64,000 nt of DNA from Arabidopsis thaliana (lineage: Eukaryota; Streptophyta; Magnoliopsida; Brassicales; Brassicaceae): positions 7,626,101 to 7,690,100 of the forward strand of contig NC_003074.8 in assembly GCF_000001735.4 (NCBI RefSeq), in the 5' to 3' direction. Both the position numbers and the translations under genes were made by a program. Below are positions 23,434 to 36,441 of this stretch, piece by piece (positions within the stretch are counted from its first letter, which is position 1; each line of letters starts with the position of its first letter). A model generated the notes under the pieces. That model had not been told where the DNA came from, did no database searches, and saw nothing but the letters and a program-made list of their open reading frames with translations.

Positions 23434-26400
23434 ATAATGATAATCAATTCTATAAACATCCTTAATTAACTATATAAACCCTTGTAAATTTGGTGGTGTT
23501 TATATTCGTACCTATCTTGTATATATGTACTTGATGTGTGTATATATGTACATCTTGATGGGTATGTGCTTTACATATATATGTATAGCTTTCGTGTACA
23601 TATATAAAACACATCGGTGGATATGTGTAAAGTACGACGTCTATGTTTGCAAACATTTTCTAAGAGCTACTATATCATAAACTTTATGAAAGTTTTCCAA
23701 ATACACACATGATTATTTATAGAGATCTCTTATTTATATCTCTATATTGAGAGATATTTTTTTGTTGGTATAAAGTTTGAGAGATTAATACCTAGATTAG
23801 GTTATCTCTTGCAGATACATTCTTATGGCAGATTATATGGATGATATAACCACAGCTATGAGGTCGTTTAATGTAGATATGATAAGATTATAGGAGTTAA
23901 ATTAAAATCTTCGGTTAAATTTACAAAAATAAAAATAAAAAATAAAAATAAAATGTTCACAGAAAGTGGTATTACATTGTTTTTTTTTTTGTTTTTTGGG
24001 TAACTAGAAAGGTTCAGGGCCAATTAAAGTTATCAATCTCACTAATTTATTAATTGACACGCGCATTAATTAAAATTATATTTATGGTTTAGACATTAAT
24101 TAAAATTTGACCAAATGTTTATCATACTATTTATATGAAGTCTTAGCCGTCCGAGCTTCAAACATAAATAAGCTACTTGGTATTATACTGAATATGCATA
24201 CAAATAACATTATCCATATATATTATGTATGCATATATCATAAGTCATATGGTATATATTAGAGTTGCTTGAAGAAATGATAGACTTTCTTCCTTTTCAT
24301 TATATTATTTTCAAAATTATTATAGGTTGAAGGCATCTCTAGATTTGGCTAAAAGAATGGAGGTCAAATTCAGATCATATTAAAAAATTATTTTTCTCGC
24401 ATCCGTTAGCCAAACCTTCGTGTTAGGTGATCGATCAAGTCCTCGCCAATAATTATTTCTTATTGTAGAATAAACTAATTAATAGAAATCATCTGAAACC
24501 AAAAACAATCCATCCGAATATACGAACAAATCCGTTTTAGTCTTTAATCGAAGATATTAGATGTTTTCCATTTAGTTGTGAAACGTGTTAGATGAAGTGT
24601 CTTATCAAATCGGTTACGACTAGACGTAATTTAAATTGCTGATTAAAATAAAATTATCTTTAATTAGTTCCTTTCAATATTGATTAAGAAGCTTTAATTA
24701 TCGTTTTGTAAGTTAGAAAAAAGGACATCAGTTAAGAGATTCATTTTTTTTTCTATTGTTTCATATTATCTTTTGGTAGGGCTCTTTTATTTCATATTAT
24801 AGAGGAATTTTTCTTTTTGAACGTTATTATTCTATAATTAGGCCTAAAATATTTATAAGGTAAATCAATTATTATTTTTTGTTAAATAGGTAAATCAATT
24901 ATTCGAGGCCGTATGGTTTGATCAGAGATTCCTATACGTCCACGAAAATTAAAATATTTACGAACTATCGGAGAAAGCAACCTTAAATCTCGTCTTCAAT
25001 TTCAAATCAAATCCGTAAGAATCTCATCAAGGATTTATTGATTTTTTGCTTCTCTTTATCTTTTGGTTTTCACTGATAAAATGATTGATGTTCGCCATTT
25101 AGGGTTTTGGACGAGAAGTATATATATCTTACTTACTTAAGATTATTTTGAATCCGTATGTATGTATAGTCATGCATATACGTTCATGAATGTGTCTGTT
25201 AAAAAATCTTACAATGAATGTGTCTATAACTTTGATCGAGTAACATTTGGAGAAGTTGCTTCTGAGACGCAACGTCCGTTGTCAAAGACAAAGCATGTTG
25301 CATATTTAAAGACACGTCTTCAAATTGCCGGCTTCATTTATGTGTATATTTAATAATCAAAGAATTCTAAACCGAAAAGTTTAACCTAATCCTCAAAATT
25401 TCATGAAAAATCAGGTATATTTAAAAAAAAAAAAAAAACATTTACGACAAATATGTAATTAAAAGGACAAAGAATGAAAGAAGGAATATAACGCGTGATT
25501 GCCGGGCGGGGAATTTAGTTGGGATTACGATGGTCTGACGTATGGGATTAGGACCCACTTGATATCGCAATCAAAAGTTAATGATCTCCCTAATCTTTCA
25601 AATTATGTTATCTAATCCCATGTGCGAAGTACCCAATTCCTTGATTTATTGTCAAAGGTTGATTCCGTTTACATTCGACAAATCAATGTATCCCATATCA
25701 AAATGAATATTGCTACAAATTTTTAATTTTTGATTCATGTTTTTTTTTTTGGTCATGTCAATGCAACAACCGACTATCTACCTCTACTAAACTTTAGTTT
25801 CCACCAATTACACTAAAACAATGAATTCTTTGGCAGGTCTATAGAATTTGTTGAACAATATAAATTGCGCCCCTAAATTATATAGAAATTGTATAAGCAA
25901 TTAGGTCATACACAATAACAAATGTGCAAGAAAATTGAAATTGAATTAGAAAAAAGAGCATAAAATCATCTTAACTCGTTTATCATCGGGTTTTTGTTTT
26001 CTTCATTTTCTTACGAAAGACAAGCATCTAGAAGAAAAAGAATTTATGTTATGTTAAAACGCATCAGATGAATTTTTTTTCTTTTCCAATTTAAAAATTG
26101 AAAGGAAAAAAAATAAATCATGAAAAAATATTACAATTAAATGTCATTGTTTCAAACGCAAATGCATTTTCGGTACCATGCAAATGCAATCTCAAAAGGA
26201 AGTTATCTTATTGGTAGAGATTGCTGATCTTGTTTCTCTCATCATGTGTAAGCATGTATCGGTATAGTGGTAAGAGTCTATCGGGCTTAGTGAAAAAAAA
26301 ACCATAGCTCTCTTCGAATGTTGTTGCAACCTTCCTCATCTTGTTTAAAGTAGAAAAGATTAAATTTCGGTGCAACCTACCTAACAAGAAACTGAATCAC

Positions 26401-26688
26401 GAATATTATAAGAATATCAATAATCATATAACCAAAGCCAATAACACCAAATTCCAAATATCCATACAAAGAAGCAAACCCCATAAAATATTGCCCCAAA
26501 CCTTTTAACCCAATTATTACGTTGAAGAAGAGAAATACAATAACAAAGATACATTTATTATCTGTTTCTGTCTTTTTTTTTCTTTTACTCGGGTGTCCAA
26601 AGATATATATTGAAGATAGTGTGGTTTCCAAGCTTTCCTACGAAGATGCCGCACCGCTTTGGCCGCACCGCCGTAATGAACATATGTC
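23434..26688. other. Intergenic region upstream of the isocitrate lyase 3' end
   Basis: About 3.2 kb, AT-rich, with a simple aaaat-type repeat at 23927-23954 and a short direct repeat (ggtaaatcaattatt) near 24859 and 24889. No gene is supported; the ORFs present are short and compositionally biased. Confidence 0.55.
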
Positions 26689-29600
26689 TTACATTCTTGA
26701 CTTGGCGACCACAAGGCTAGTCCCTTCACCCATTCCATCAGCTCCCGGCCTTGTCCAACTCTCCTTGAACTGTTCTTCAGTGACACCTATATATGAAAAA
26801 GGGTAACGTCATTGTTAATTTTGAAAGAAAAAATATTCTATAATTGGATTACTTCTACCGGGTTTTTTCACTACGTACTACTTAATGCATTTATATTTTC
26901 TACATTACCTATAATAGAAGTGTAATAGAAATGACTCTATTACTTGTCTCGACCAACCGGACGAATCTTTAGTAACCAAACAATTATAGTTGAAAGATAT
27001 AAAGAACGTCACATATAAACTCCTTTTCATTGTTCTTATAAGCAGAATCTTATCATAACACACTATTATTTCACTAAAGTTACTTTATGTGAGCAAATAA
27101 ATGTTAAAAACATAAACTAACATACCTTTTCCCATGGCTGCAGTGGAGGAGATTCCACCTTGGACGGTCTTAAGATAACGATCATAGTAATTAGCACCGG
27201 ACCATTTCTGGTGAGCCAAAGTGTCAACCCCATGGGTCCTCTCTTCTCTTTGTATCCTCTCCACATAAGCCAACATCCCGCGCCTAGCGTAATCCTTTGC
27301 AAATGTATCAACCACAAGAGCATCCGCATGGAAACCCGCAAGCGTTATGAACTGCCAACAATATCCGAGCCTAGCAATCCGCGGAATGAACTCAACCATC
27401 TGCTGATCCGTCATACCGGAAGCGTCCCAGTTGAAGGACGGCGAGAGATTGTAGGCGAGCATGACCTCCGGTGTCTTGGACTTGATACCTTCGGCGAATT
27501 GGGTGCATTCATTGAGATCAGGGCTTGCCGTTTCCATCCAGATGATGTCTGCGATCTGTGCAAAGGCCCAGCCACGGACCACGGCCGCTGCGACCGAGCC
27601 TTGGAACCGGTAGAATCCTTCTCTGGTTCTCGGCAAGTCCCAGTCCCAGAAAAGATCTGTCACACCAAGTTTTGCTGCTAACACTCGGCCTTGCTCATTT
27701 GACAGGCAGTTCTCATACCTGATTAGTCCAATTGTAACATTTTTGTGAACATTAGAGAAAAAACTTTTAGGATCGTTATTTAAACATAAATAGATCTATG
27801 ATTTATAAGGAACCTAACAAATAATACGGAAACAAAAAAAATAAAACTATTTTCAGTTTTTAACTAATCATAATGGACGTTTTTTTTGTATTTTAGAAGA
27901 AATTATACTACGGACTTCATAATTATAACTAAAAAAAAAAAGTTAAACCTATACGTAAACAAAAGTTAAATTTTGGTAAATTATATAGTTTTACCTTGCA
28001 TGGGTTAACCACTCGCTCAGTCTCTGATTCTTCTCGTTCTCGTTGAGGTTCATGCGCTTGATGGCCTGCACGACAGCTTCCGAGAAAGTCATAAGACCGG
28101 CCGAGCCAAGCCACTGATCTTCAATGGATTGCAACGCCGGACCATTCTTGCCTACAGTCATTCCCTCAGCCAGAAGCGAGGACAAACTCTTGCCTCTAAG
28201 GCTCGGGTTAGTGGCACCGAGGATGAACTGGTGGTCCCTCGCGTCAATGTTCGACTGGATCAGAGTAGCTGCGACCGCATCTGTTCTAGCAACAAGGACG
28301 GTCTCTGTACCCATCACGTCGAACTGGAGCCGAGCCGCGACAAGGCGGTTGATGTGTTCGCTGACTGCCACGAGGACCTTTCCGGCCATGTGGCCACACT
28401 TCTTGGTGACGGAGGACTGGTCCTCGATGTGGACCCCAGCGGCGCCTCTTTCAACGAAAAGCTTGCAGAGTTTGACGGTGGCGGTGGTGCCGCCAAAGCC
28501 GGTGTCTCCGTCGGCGATGATGGGCTTTAGGTAGTCCACGAACGGAGTTTTTGTCCTCTCTTCTCTGCTCATGCTCATTCTTGCCTCCCTCTGCTTTCTG
28601 TGATACATATATTCATGGTTGTAATTAATTTACTTAGAGATATTGGTTTTTTTATTAATTAAATATTATGAGAACCTAATGAAAAATGTATAAAATCATC
28701 TAGAAATGGCTTTAGTGGTCTGAAAACTTATATTTAGACTTTTGAGATTAAAACCGGATGCATGCAACCATGCAAAACTAATGAAAATGTCTCACATATA
28801 TCGATAATGGATTATATAATTAATGGTCTCATTTGGAAATTAAAATAGTATTGGTGCCAAAAAAGACTTACCATTTTTTTTTTTTTGGAAACTTCACTTG
28901 AAAGAAATTTGTCTTAATTAGAACGTGTAAAGACTTTAGTTTGACAGACCATTTGTCACATATATCGATAAAGACTTTAGTTAGAACGTGAACACGTAGT
29001 AACGTAAGACCTCGAAAGAAGCAATTTCGTAACCAAGCACACCGAACCGATAACAACAAATAATATACTACTCCATGAGTTCTTGATAGTACTATATTTT
29101 TAAGCACCAAACTAATTATCCTAGTAAGCAGCAGCTAATTTCTAGTTTCGACTAATAGGAAAAATTACCACTAAACTTAGTTTACTTTTAGTAAATACTT
29201 TATTAATAATTAACTTTTACCTGTCATGGTACTGCTGAGCGAAGAAGAGGTGTTCAACCTTGTTAGGAACGGTGTCGTACGGATAATCAGCAAGATCAGG
29301 ACCAGGCTCATTAGTGGATGTGTGAGTGGACGAGCACTGCCAACCAGAGACATAGATGGTGTCCAAATGTTTAGCCATCATGGTCACCTGAACAGGGTCC
29401 AACGCTCCGAAGGTGCGAGAGGCCGTACCGTTGGCTTGATGGCTTTTGAGCGTTCTCCACAGCTTCTTAGCCATCTCGTTCGAAGCATAGCCTTGCTTGA
29501 GATGGCCACGTAGAGCCACCACGTCACGGGCAGTGTAAGGGCGCCTTGTTAGCTTGAACCTCTCTGAGCTCCACCAAGTCTGCACTTCCGCAACCTCCGC

Positions 29601-29773
29601 TTCGAATCTCCCTTCTTCTTCCATTATCTGATTTGGTTTATCGATCATCAATTTCCATGTTAGTCTTATTTACTGGTGAAATAATTCTATTGTATTCAAC
29701 TTAATCAAATAATACAAAGGAGAATTATGGGTCGTTTTCTTACCATAGAGGGGACAGAGAAAGATGCAGCCAT
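26689..29773 (-). CDS. ICL: Isocitrate lyase (glyoxylate cycle)
   Basis: Cleaves isocitrate to glyoxylate and succinate in peroxisomes/glyoxysomes, letting seedlings turn stored oil into sugar. Exons on the minus strand: 29773-29744, 29627-29221, 28597-27995, 27718-27126 and 26786-26689. They add up to exactly 576 residues plus stop. The first exon gives [10 protein letters not shown]. The catalytic signature KKCGH is at residues 211-215 ([13 protein letters not shown]), with the metal-site segment [12 protein letters not shown] upstream and [13 protein letters not shown] downstream. The last exon encodes [20 protein letters not shown] and ends in SRM, a C-terminal type 1 peroxisomal targeting signal. 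All introns are GT-AG. The match to the known Arabidopsis protein is complete as far as I remember it. Confidence 0.98.
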
Positions 29774-32700
29774 GGCTTTAACTTTTATAAATTGGAAATG
29801 ATATTGCTTTGTTAGGAGCTATGAAATTAGAGAAGCTTCAAGCATATTTGCTCTTCTTCCCTATCATCTCCTTATATACTAATTTCTGCATTGGCAAATA
29901 TTGCTTTCTTATGAAGTATTAGATTAAAATATTTTAAAATTTATTTCTGATCAAAAAGAAACTACTTGTGCTGATGTATATATCTTTTTTCCAAGTTGGA
30001 CTAAAATTATATTTTTTTCGGAAGGTAAATGATTGTGACACGTATGAGGGCATTATGGCAGAAACGAATTACCATTTGACATCTTCATTGTCTCGTTCAT
30101 TTGATGTCATTAAGAAAAAATGTGATGTATATAGAATGGTTCGAACAATTAAAGAGTTGCACAAGGATTTTAGCCATATAATGAATCGGGTTTAAGAAAT
30201 AATCGTAGATTCTTTCCAATGGGTGTATAATATAGGCTAGGTAGCCTCGCTCTAATAGAAAGGAAGCTGGTGCAATTAAGAAAGAACACCAATTTTTTAT
30301 GTATCATCCTACCAATCTCAAACGTTTGAACACTAAAGCCTCAAAATGTAGATCAATTGTGACATAATCTGCAACTATTGATGGACATTATACTTAAGAG
30401 TAAGAGCATTATACATTTTACTTGAAACAATTGCTATACATTTAACTTATCATACATATTCAATCATTCATACACAATTTATCAGCAACTTCAAAGTGAA
30501 ATAACTTTTACAAGGAAATGTATTTAAAATTTTACGTATCGTCATTTTTTCTGTCAACTATGTATTTTATTTGGTGATTATATATTAATGTGGGTAAAGT
30601 TTTAAAATCGTATTTGAACACTGAATAAATTTTAAAATAAACAGTTTGTTTCCCGAGGAATATAGATAAACCCTATCTTGCTTTGAATTGAGTCGCAGAT
30701 TGAGATTGGATACGACTTGGCAATCCTATCTTTCCATTTTGTTGCTGTCGGTTTCCTTCTTCTTTTATTTGATCTTGTTTTCTTTTGAGCCTAAACATTT
30801 TGTTGTTGTTTTTCTCGGAAGCGTTTTTTTTTTTGGTTTACGAAAACTTTACATCTATGGATGGAATTTGATTCCCACACAATGGGAATTATTTTTGATT
30901 AGTGTAAACAAATTTATTAGAGATTGTCAGCAAGGTGCATGCTTTATAACTTTTCATCATGTTTTGTATATCATAATTAAAGTTTTCCATCATAATTAAT
31001 AGAACCATTAAGCATAAACATGTATGGTGTATGTAGAATTGTTTGTTATTGAATAGTTTTTGTAGAATCATAAAATCATCATTTATAATAAAATACAATT
31101 AAAAATAGTTTTTATAGGTCCATAATCCAAAACAATGTTTATTTTTTTCCCAAATCAGTGTGCTGCTACTAGTATGCTAGTAGTCTATTTAAATATTAAT
31201 AAATTGAATGTTTTCTTTTGAGTGTGAATTTTTTGTAGTATATCAATCAATTAAATACAAATAAAATAATTAAAAGAAAAGGAATTATGAAAAAAACAAA
31301 TAAAATAATTACATGATCATATATTAAAAAATTTCTCACATAACGTATAAATTATCTTTTTAAACTATCTACTATTACCGTTGTAAGAAACAAATAGACA
31401 CACACAAAACATACACAAATTTACGTGATTCACAAACGTCATGTTGTCTACGTACGTCCACATGCAAAAAGAGAACGATATTGCTGTTGGAAGTTGGAAC
31501 CTAAAACAGATGGTTCATAATACGATGGTATATATGTTCACCTAATTTAGTTTTAAACTAATCTGTGTGACAAACCTGAACACAAATAGAAAATTAAACT
31601 AAAATTGCAATCCGATCCATATATGAAACATTATAAACCACAAACCTAGGCTCAAACAAGAAATGATGTTTATACCAATATATTACTGCAAATAATGTGT
31701 GATTAGACGATTCAAAGCATATTAATACGGTGATTGTATATGTATATGTATAGGTAGTAAAGTTGTCACGAGAAAACGGACAAAAGAGGATGCTACTTGC
31801 TTAGCTCGTGGATGAAATCAGGAAGCTACAAGAACGTGGCGGGAATGACGTCACCTTAAACAGATAATTTATTTTCGAACTTGTTGTTTGAGATTCCGAT
31901 AGAAGATGATGGTATTAAAATATTTAAACAGATAATATATTTGGATATTCTATGAAACTTGGACATTGGAACGTGTGCCATAGGATGGGCTTTGTGCTCT
32001 CTTCGAATTAATTATTAGAAGCTGAGAACCATATTTCCATCCAAAATTAAAACGGTAAAAAGTTATATAAATATTAACTAATTCAAATTTTCAACTTTGA
32101 CATTTTATTTTCCACTATACTCTTTTTTTTTTATTACTTTTTTTTTAGGAAAAAAATGTTTTAAAAATGTTGATTATTTAAGTTTTATATATATTATTAA
32201 TTAGTTATTATTGATGAATTTTAAACTTCAAGACAAATAATTAAGTATTATTGGTTTAGAATTATTAAAAAATATAAATCATAAAAACTAATATATTTAT
32301 AATCAGTTTTAATATATTTTTTAATCTTTGTATTTTTTCTAAAAAATTAATTAAAAAGAAACAAAAGAAATATTACATATTCTCCTTTTTCAATTATAAA
32401 AAATCATAAAATATACAGGATAACACTATATGTCAACAAATATAGTGAGGATTCGCTCCTAGTTATTGATTAAAGTCACATATCAACAATTATTTTTTAA
32501 AATGATAATATTTTAGTTTCTAGTTCTACCTTAAATTATAATTTGAAGTAAATCTCTTCATCTTCATCTTCAAAAATATAATATATGATATGATAATATT
32601 GAGTTATTGCTTGTGACAACTTATAAAAGGAGCTGTGATGACACATCATTATTATTCTATTTACGTTTTTCTTAGCAAAGTTATTTACGTTTGATTAAGA

Positions 32701-32830
32701 ATACATTTTTATGAATAAATATCAATGCTGAAGCTATCTTTGTTTATACAATATTACAAAATTCATAATGGTCTTTTTTCCTCAATCGATTTTTTTTTGG
32801 TTACCAACGTAATAGAAATCAGTTATATAT
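29774..32830. other. Intergenic region, ICL promoter side
   Basis: The first 100-200 bases hold the ICL leader and promoter (minus strand; a TATATAAGG-type box about 29870-29878 in reverse). The remainder is AT-rich to very AT-rich, with short chance ORFs such as 30688-30999, which is hydrophobic and low in complexity, and a repeated acaaataaaataatta near 31257 and 31298. No gene was recognised. Confidence 0.55.
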
Positions 32831-32835
32831 CATAA

Positions 32836-33260
32836 CTAGATTATAACCCGCGGTATACCGTGGAGATAATTTTTTTTTAAAATTAGTATATATAAAAGTC
32901 TGCAAATTATATTTATCTATAAAATATTTACATTTTATAGTTTACAATTGTTATTAAATAACATCCTTCCAAACCCGTTCCGCCAAACCCGTCCCGTTAA
33001 AAAACTCCGCGGTACACCACTAATTTAAATAAATATTTTATGGGATTGCAATTATATTTTAGTTTGTCAAATAAAGTTTTGTTTCAAATAGTTGTCAAAA
33101 TCTAGTTCAAATATTGGAGAAATAAGATTTAGTGAACTGATAGTAAATGTATTTATTTGCGTTTTGCTCATTTTAAGGGATTGCAATTGTATTTTGGTTT
33201 GTCAAATATTTTTTGTTTTAAATAGTTTCCGAAATCTAGTTTAAATTTTGGAGAAATTTG
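32836..33260. mobile_element. Helitron-like (ATREP-type) remnant
   Basis: The segment contains taacccgcggtataccgtgg, a hairpin-forming motif typical of Arabidopsis ATREP/Helitron ends, followed by aaacccgt repeats and ccgcggtacacc. A diverged direct repeat of about 82 bp (33042-33123 and 33177-33257, both starting gggattgcaatt) follows. No replicase/helicase coding sequence is present. Borders are estimates and the class call rests on motif memory. Confidence 0.35.
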
Positions 33261-33660
33261 CGTGATATATGGGATTAGAATATATTTGGAATATGTTTTG
33301 TTTGTTAATCAATTTATTGCCAAAAGAAAACTAATAATTAAAAGCCAGTGGCAGGTATTGTAAATAAGTTCGAACTCTAGGATTTATTTCACAAAATGGC
33401 TGCAAAAATGTATATATAGATAATAGTGTCCATACAAATTTTCTTCAATATATGCAAAAAGAAAAATCCAAATACAAACTTTCACACTTATGTATTATTT
33501 TAGGTCAAACTAGGTGAATTTCAGTTTATTTTATCTTTTAAATTTTAAAATAACCCATTATTGAAAAGGTAAATATTTATCGATAACACAATGACGATGA
33601 TTATGAAAGAGCATAAAGGATGGCATGATGCAAAGCCTTTGAGTTATTAAGTTTCTTGAT

Positions 33661-35079
33661 TTAGTGATTTCGCTTCCTGAAAAGCTCGGCCCCTAAGAAA
33701 TCAACGGTGCTATTAACTAGTGAGGGATTTGGCTTTCCGAACTTCACTCGAATAACATTTATCTTAGGAAACGTTTCAAGCATTTCAGACGCTATGTCAT
33801 CCGCAACCGTCTCGTAAAGGTTTCTTGGTGGCCCTTCAACAATTTTCTTCACTAGCCTGCCAATAATAGCATTATTAATAAATCATAAAATATACTAATT
33901 TAGAAACAAAACTAACTTATAATTCAAACATTGGATACATAACTGATACTTATGCACATCATGATCTAAAGATACAAACCTAAAAGTATCAGCAAAGCTA
34001 ACTGTATCTGCTAAGTTGTCTGATTCAATGGCCTTTTTCAGACTCAACCACAAATTAATGTCAACGATAAACAGACCACCCAATTCCCTCTCTTCTGGAA
34101 GCACTCCATGGAAACCATAAAATTTCAACCCTCTCAGTATCAGTTTATCCTCAGGCAATGACTCCAATGATTCTGTTCCAAAAACTATATATAAAAGCTT
34201 AAGTCTTTGAAAATATACTTCCATCAACAGTTTACAAAGAATGATCCTTGTGACAGTTTATAAACAAAATCCCTGTTTTAACCGGACAAACTCTTTCACA
34301 ATACACCATAGGAAAACCTAAAATTAAGTGTCGTACATCATTGTCTATTATTTTATTTTTTTGTCAAACCATTTCATATCTTCTTAAACACTAATCTTTT
34401 AATTATTTGAGCATTTTTTTTCTGTAATATAGTCAAAATATCCATCTTGAGTCCCCCTTAGACACAAGATTATACATTAAATCGCAATTGAACTACTGCT
34501 TTTAAATTTTGATATCATCAATTTACATACTAACATGCTTGTTTCGTAGGACCGTTTTAAATTTTGATATCACCAATTTTTTTTTTAAAAAAAAACAAAT
34601 TCTAAAAACAATCATTTTGACCCCAAAAAAACGATCCTTTTTGTAGGACATCTTACTTTAAGTTATGAAATCAACCCCAAGGCGGCTGCACAATAAGAGA
34701 TTTGAATCTCATGATATAATCACAACGAGAATATGATCATAACACCCAATCATAGAACCTATGAACATATAATTCTACGAGCCATCAGAAATTGGCCGGA
34801 ACAACTTGTCAAAAAACTGTAGTTCCAACACTTTTCGTTTCCATTCAAAATGTTTTGTCGGCCAAAAAAGAAACTACCAGAAAATCAACACACATTATTA
34901 ATGAAGAAACCACAAAAATAATAATTACTAAAGCTTTCTGAGCAGTAAATCATGTCAAGAGAAACTAATTAAAAGACAAGAAGGAATAAGAGAATACCTG
35001 TTGCACAAAAAAGAAAGAATGAGAGAACACATAGTCGTTCCAACTTTGCTGGAGCCATTGTTTTCAGTGAGCTATGCAT
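33661..35079 (-). CDS. FOLB3: Dihydroneopterin aldolase FOLB3
   Basis: Folate-pathway enzyme family that converts dihydroneopterin to 6-hydroxymethyl-dihydropterin and glycolaldehyde. Exons 35079-34998, 34184-33980 and 33856-33661 join to 160 residues. The core (DKLILRGLKFYGFHGVLPEERELG to DFLGAELF) spans the normal ~120-residue fold. The conserved Glu of the PEE motif and the Lys of RVKFGKPNP, matching the pterin-binding Glu and catalytic Lys of the family, are present. The first exon is unusual: 27 residues reading MHSSLKTMAPAKLERLCVLS and then FFLFCAT, a hydrophobic segment like a signal peptide or anchor that cytosolic paralogues FOLB1/FOLB2 lack, as I recall. The 813-base first intron separates this leader from the enzyme core. 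Identity is confident; whether it is expressed or active is not shown here. Confidence 0.92.
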
Positions 35080-36441
35080 TGGGTTCGGCGCAGCAATAAT
35101 TTTAATTAGGATTATTTGAGAGATAGAGGGCGATAGTAAGAAATCAGTTTATATTTCAAGGAAAACAAAGTGACCCTATTTATAGGCCAAAGAACATTAA
35201 GAAAAAAAAAAATTTAACTATTTGGACATAAGTTTTCGTTCCTTATATTTTGTTCATTATTTTCCTAAAAGAGTAGATTTAATAATATATTCAACTCTTA
35301 TTAACTAGACATTAAAAATTTAATAATATAATTATAAGAAATTACTTGTGTTAAACTTTTACTCATAAACTTCCTACTTTCTTATTTTATATTAAATATG
35401 ATACAAACTCGCATTTTGCTTTATCTCTTTTGATTACTTTGAATTAGGTTATATTTATTGAGATTGTGATGATCATATGGTTGTTTACATTGATTGTTTA
35501 TTTGCTTAGATAGAACATTCTTCTTCTTTCTTCATCTCTTTTATTTGCTTTAAATTGGGTTATATTTGTTGACATTACGATTATCACATGGTAAATTATT
35601 TACTTGAAAAAGTATGTAGTGTTCTTCTATCTTAATCACTTTTGTTTGCTTTGAATTGGGTTATATTTATTGAGATAAGAATTATCATACGGTGAATTAT
35701 TTACTTAAAAAAAATGTAGTGTTCTTCGTTCTTTATCTCATTTGTTTGCTTTGAGTTGGGTTTATATTTATTGAGATTACGATTACGAGTATCATATGGT
35801 GGGCTATTTACCTTAAACATATTTATATTGTTCTTTTCTCTTTCTCTTTTGTTTGCTTTGAATTGGGTTACATTTATTGAGATAACTTGTATTATCATAT
35901 GGTGGGTTATATTTATTATATTGGGTTATCTACAATCTACTTAGAAATATATAAATCGAGATTATGATGATGGTATTTTTTTTTTTGTTACATATACACT
36001 CAACTAAAAGATTTACACAAATGCATAAGCTACATCATATTTTATTAAGAAATAAAATTGACAACAAAATAGAAAACTATATTATCGTAAGCAAACCCTA
36101 ATTATAAGTACCTACTAACTAAGAAAAAAAAGAAGTAGAAAATTAGAATCTGAACCCATCAAATGACTTTTGGTAACATGCATGTACCTATGAGACTGTA
36201 AATTATCATTAACGTTGTATCACACATGGAGTTAATTTCATGTGGAGTTCATTCCCAAAACGCCAAAAGAGACTTCATGTGGTTGAAGACTTGAAGGTTT
36301 AGTACAGAGAACACCAATAGACAAAAAGACTACAACACCTCGATTTTGTTTAGCTTAGTCTGGTTCAAAAATAGACAGTAATGCCAAAGACCAAACCAAT
36401 CACATAACCGGACGAAAGCCAGTGGTTATACTTATACTACT
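35080..36441. other. Intergenic region between APO4 and FOLB3 with a tandem array
   Basis: AT-rich. It carries the FOLB3 promoter side (35080-35200; ctatttataggcc on the plus strand at 35177-35189 gives a reverse TATAAATA) and the tandem array listed separately. Nothing else is supported. Confidence 0.5.
35438..35915. repeat. Tandem array of about five ~105-bp units
   Basis: The core tttgaattgggttatattta (with small changes) recurs at 35438, 35549, 35650, 35750 and 35857, that is at spacings of 111, 101, 100 and 107. Each core is followed by ttgagat, an atcatatggt-type block and a ctttctc/tttgtttgc block before the next unit. It is a small, diverged satellite-like array just outside the FOLB3 promoter. 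Confidence 0.85.

Noticed and set aside
26255-26285. tRNA-like A box (ggtatagtggtaagag)
   Set aside because: No matching B box, acceptor stem or anticodon arm follows within tRNA length.
28124-28534. Long plus-strand ORFs opposite isocitrate lyase exon 3
   Set aside because: Antisense shadow of a well-identified coding exon.
30688-30999. 103-codon hydrophobic ORF on the plus strand
   Set aside because: Very AT-rich, Phe/Leu-biased, no domain and no splice or promoter context; looks like chance.
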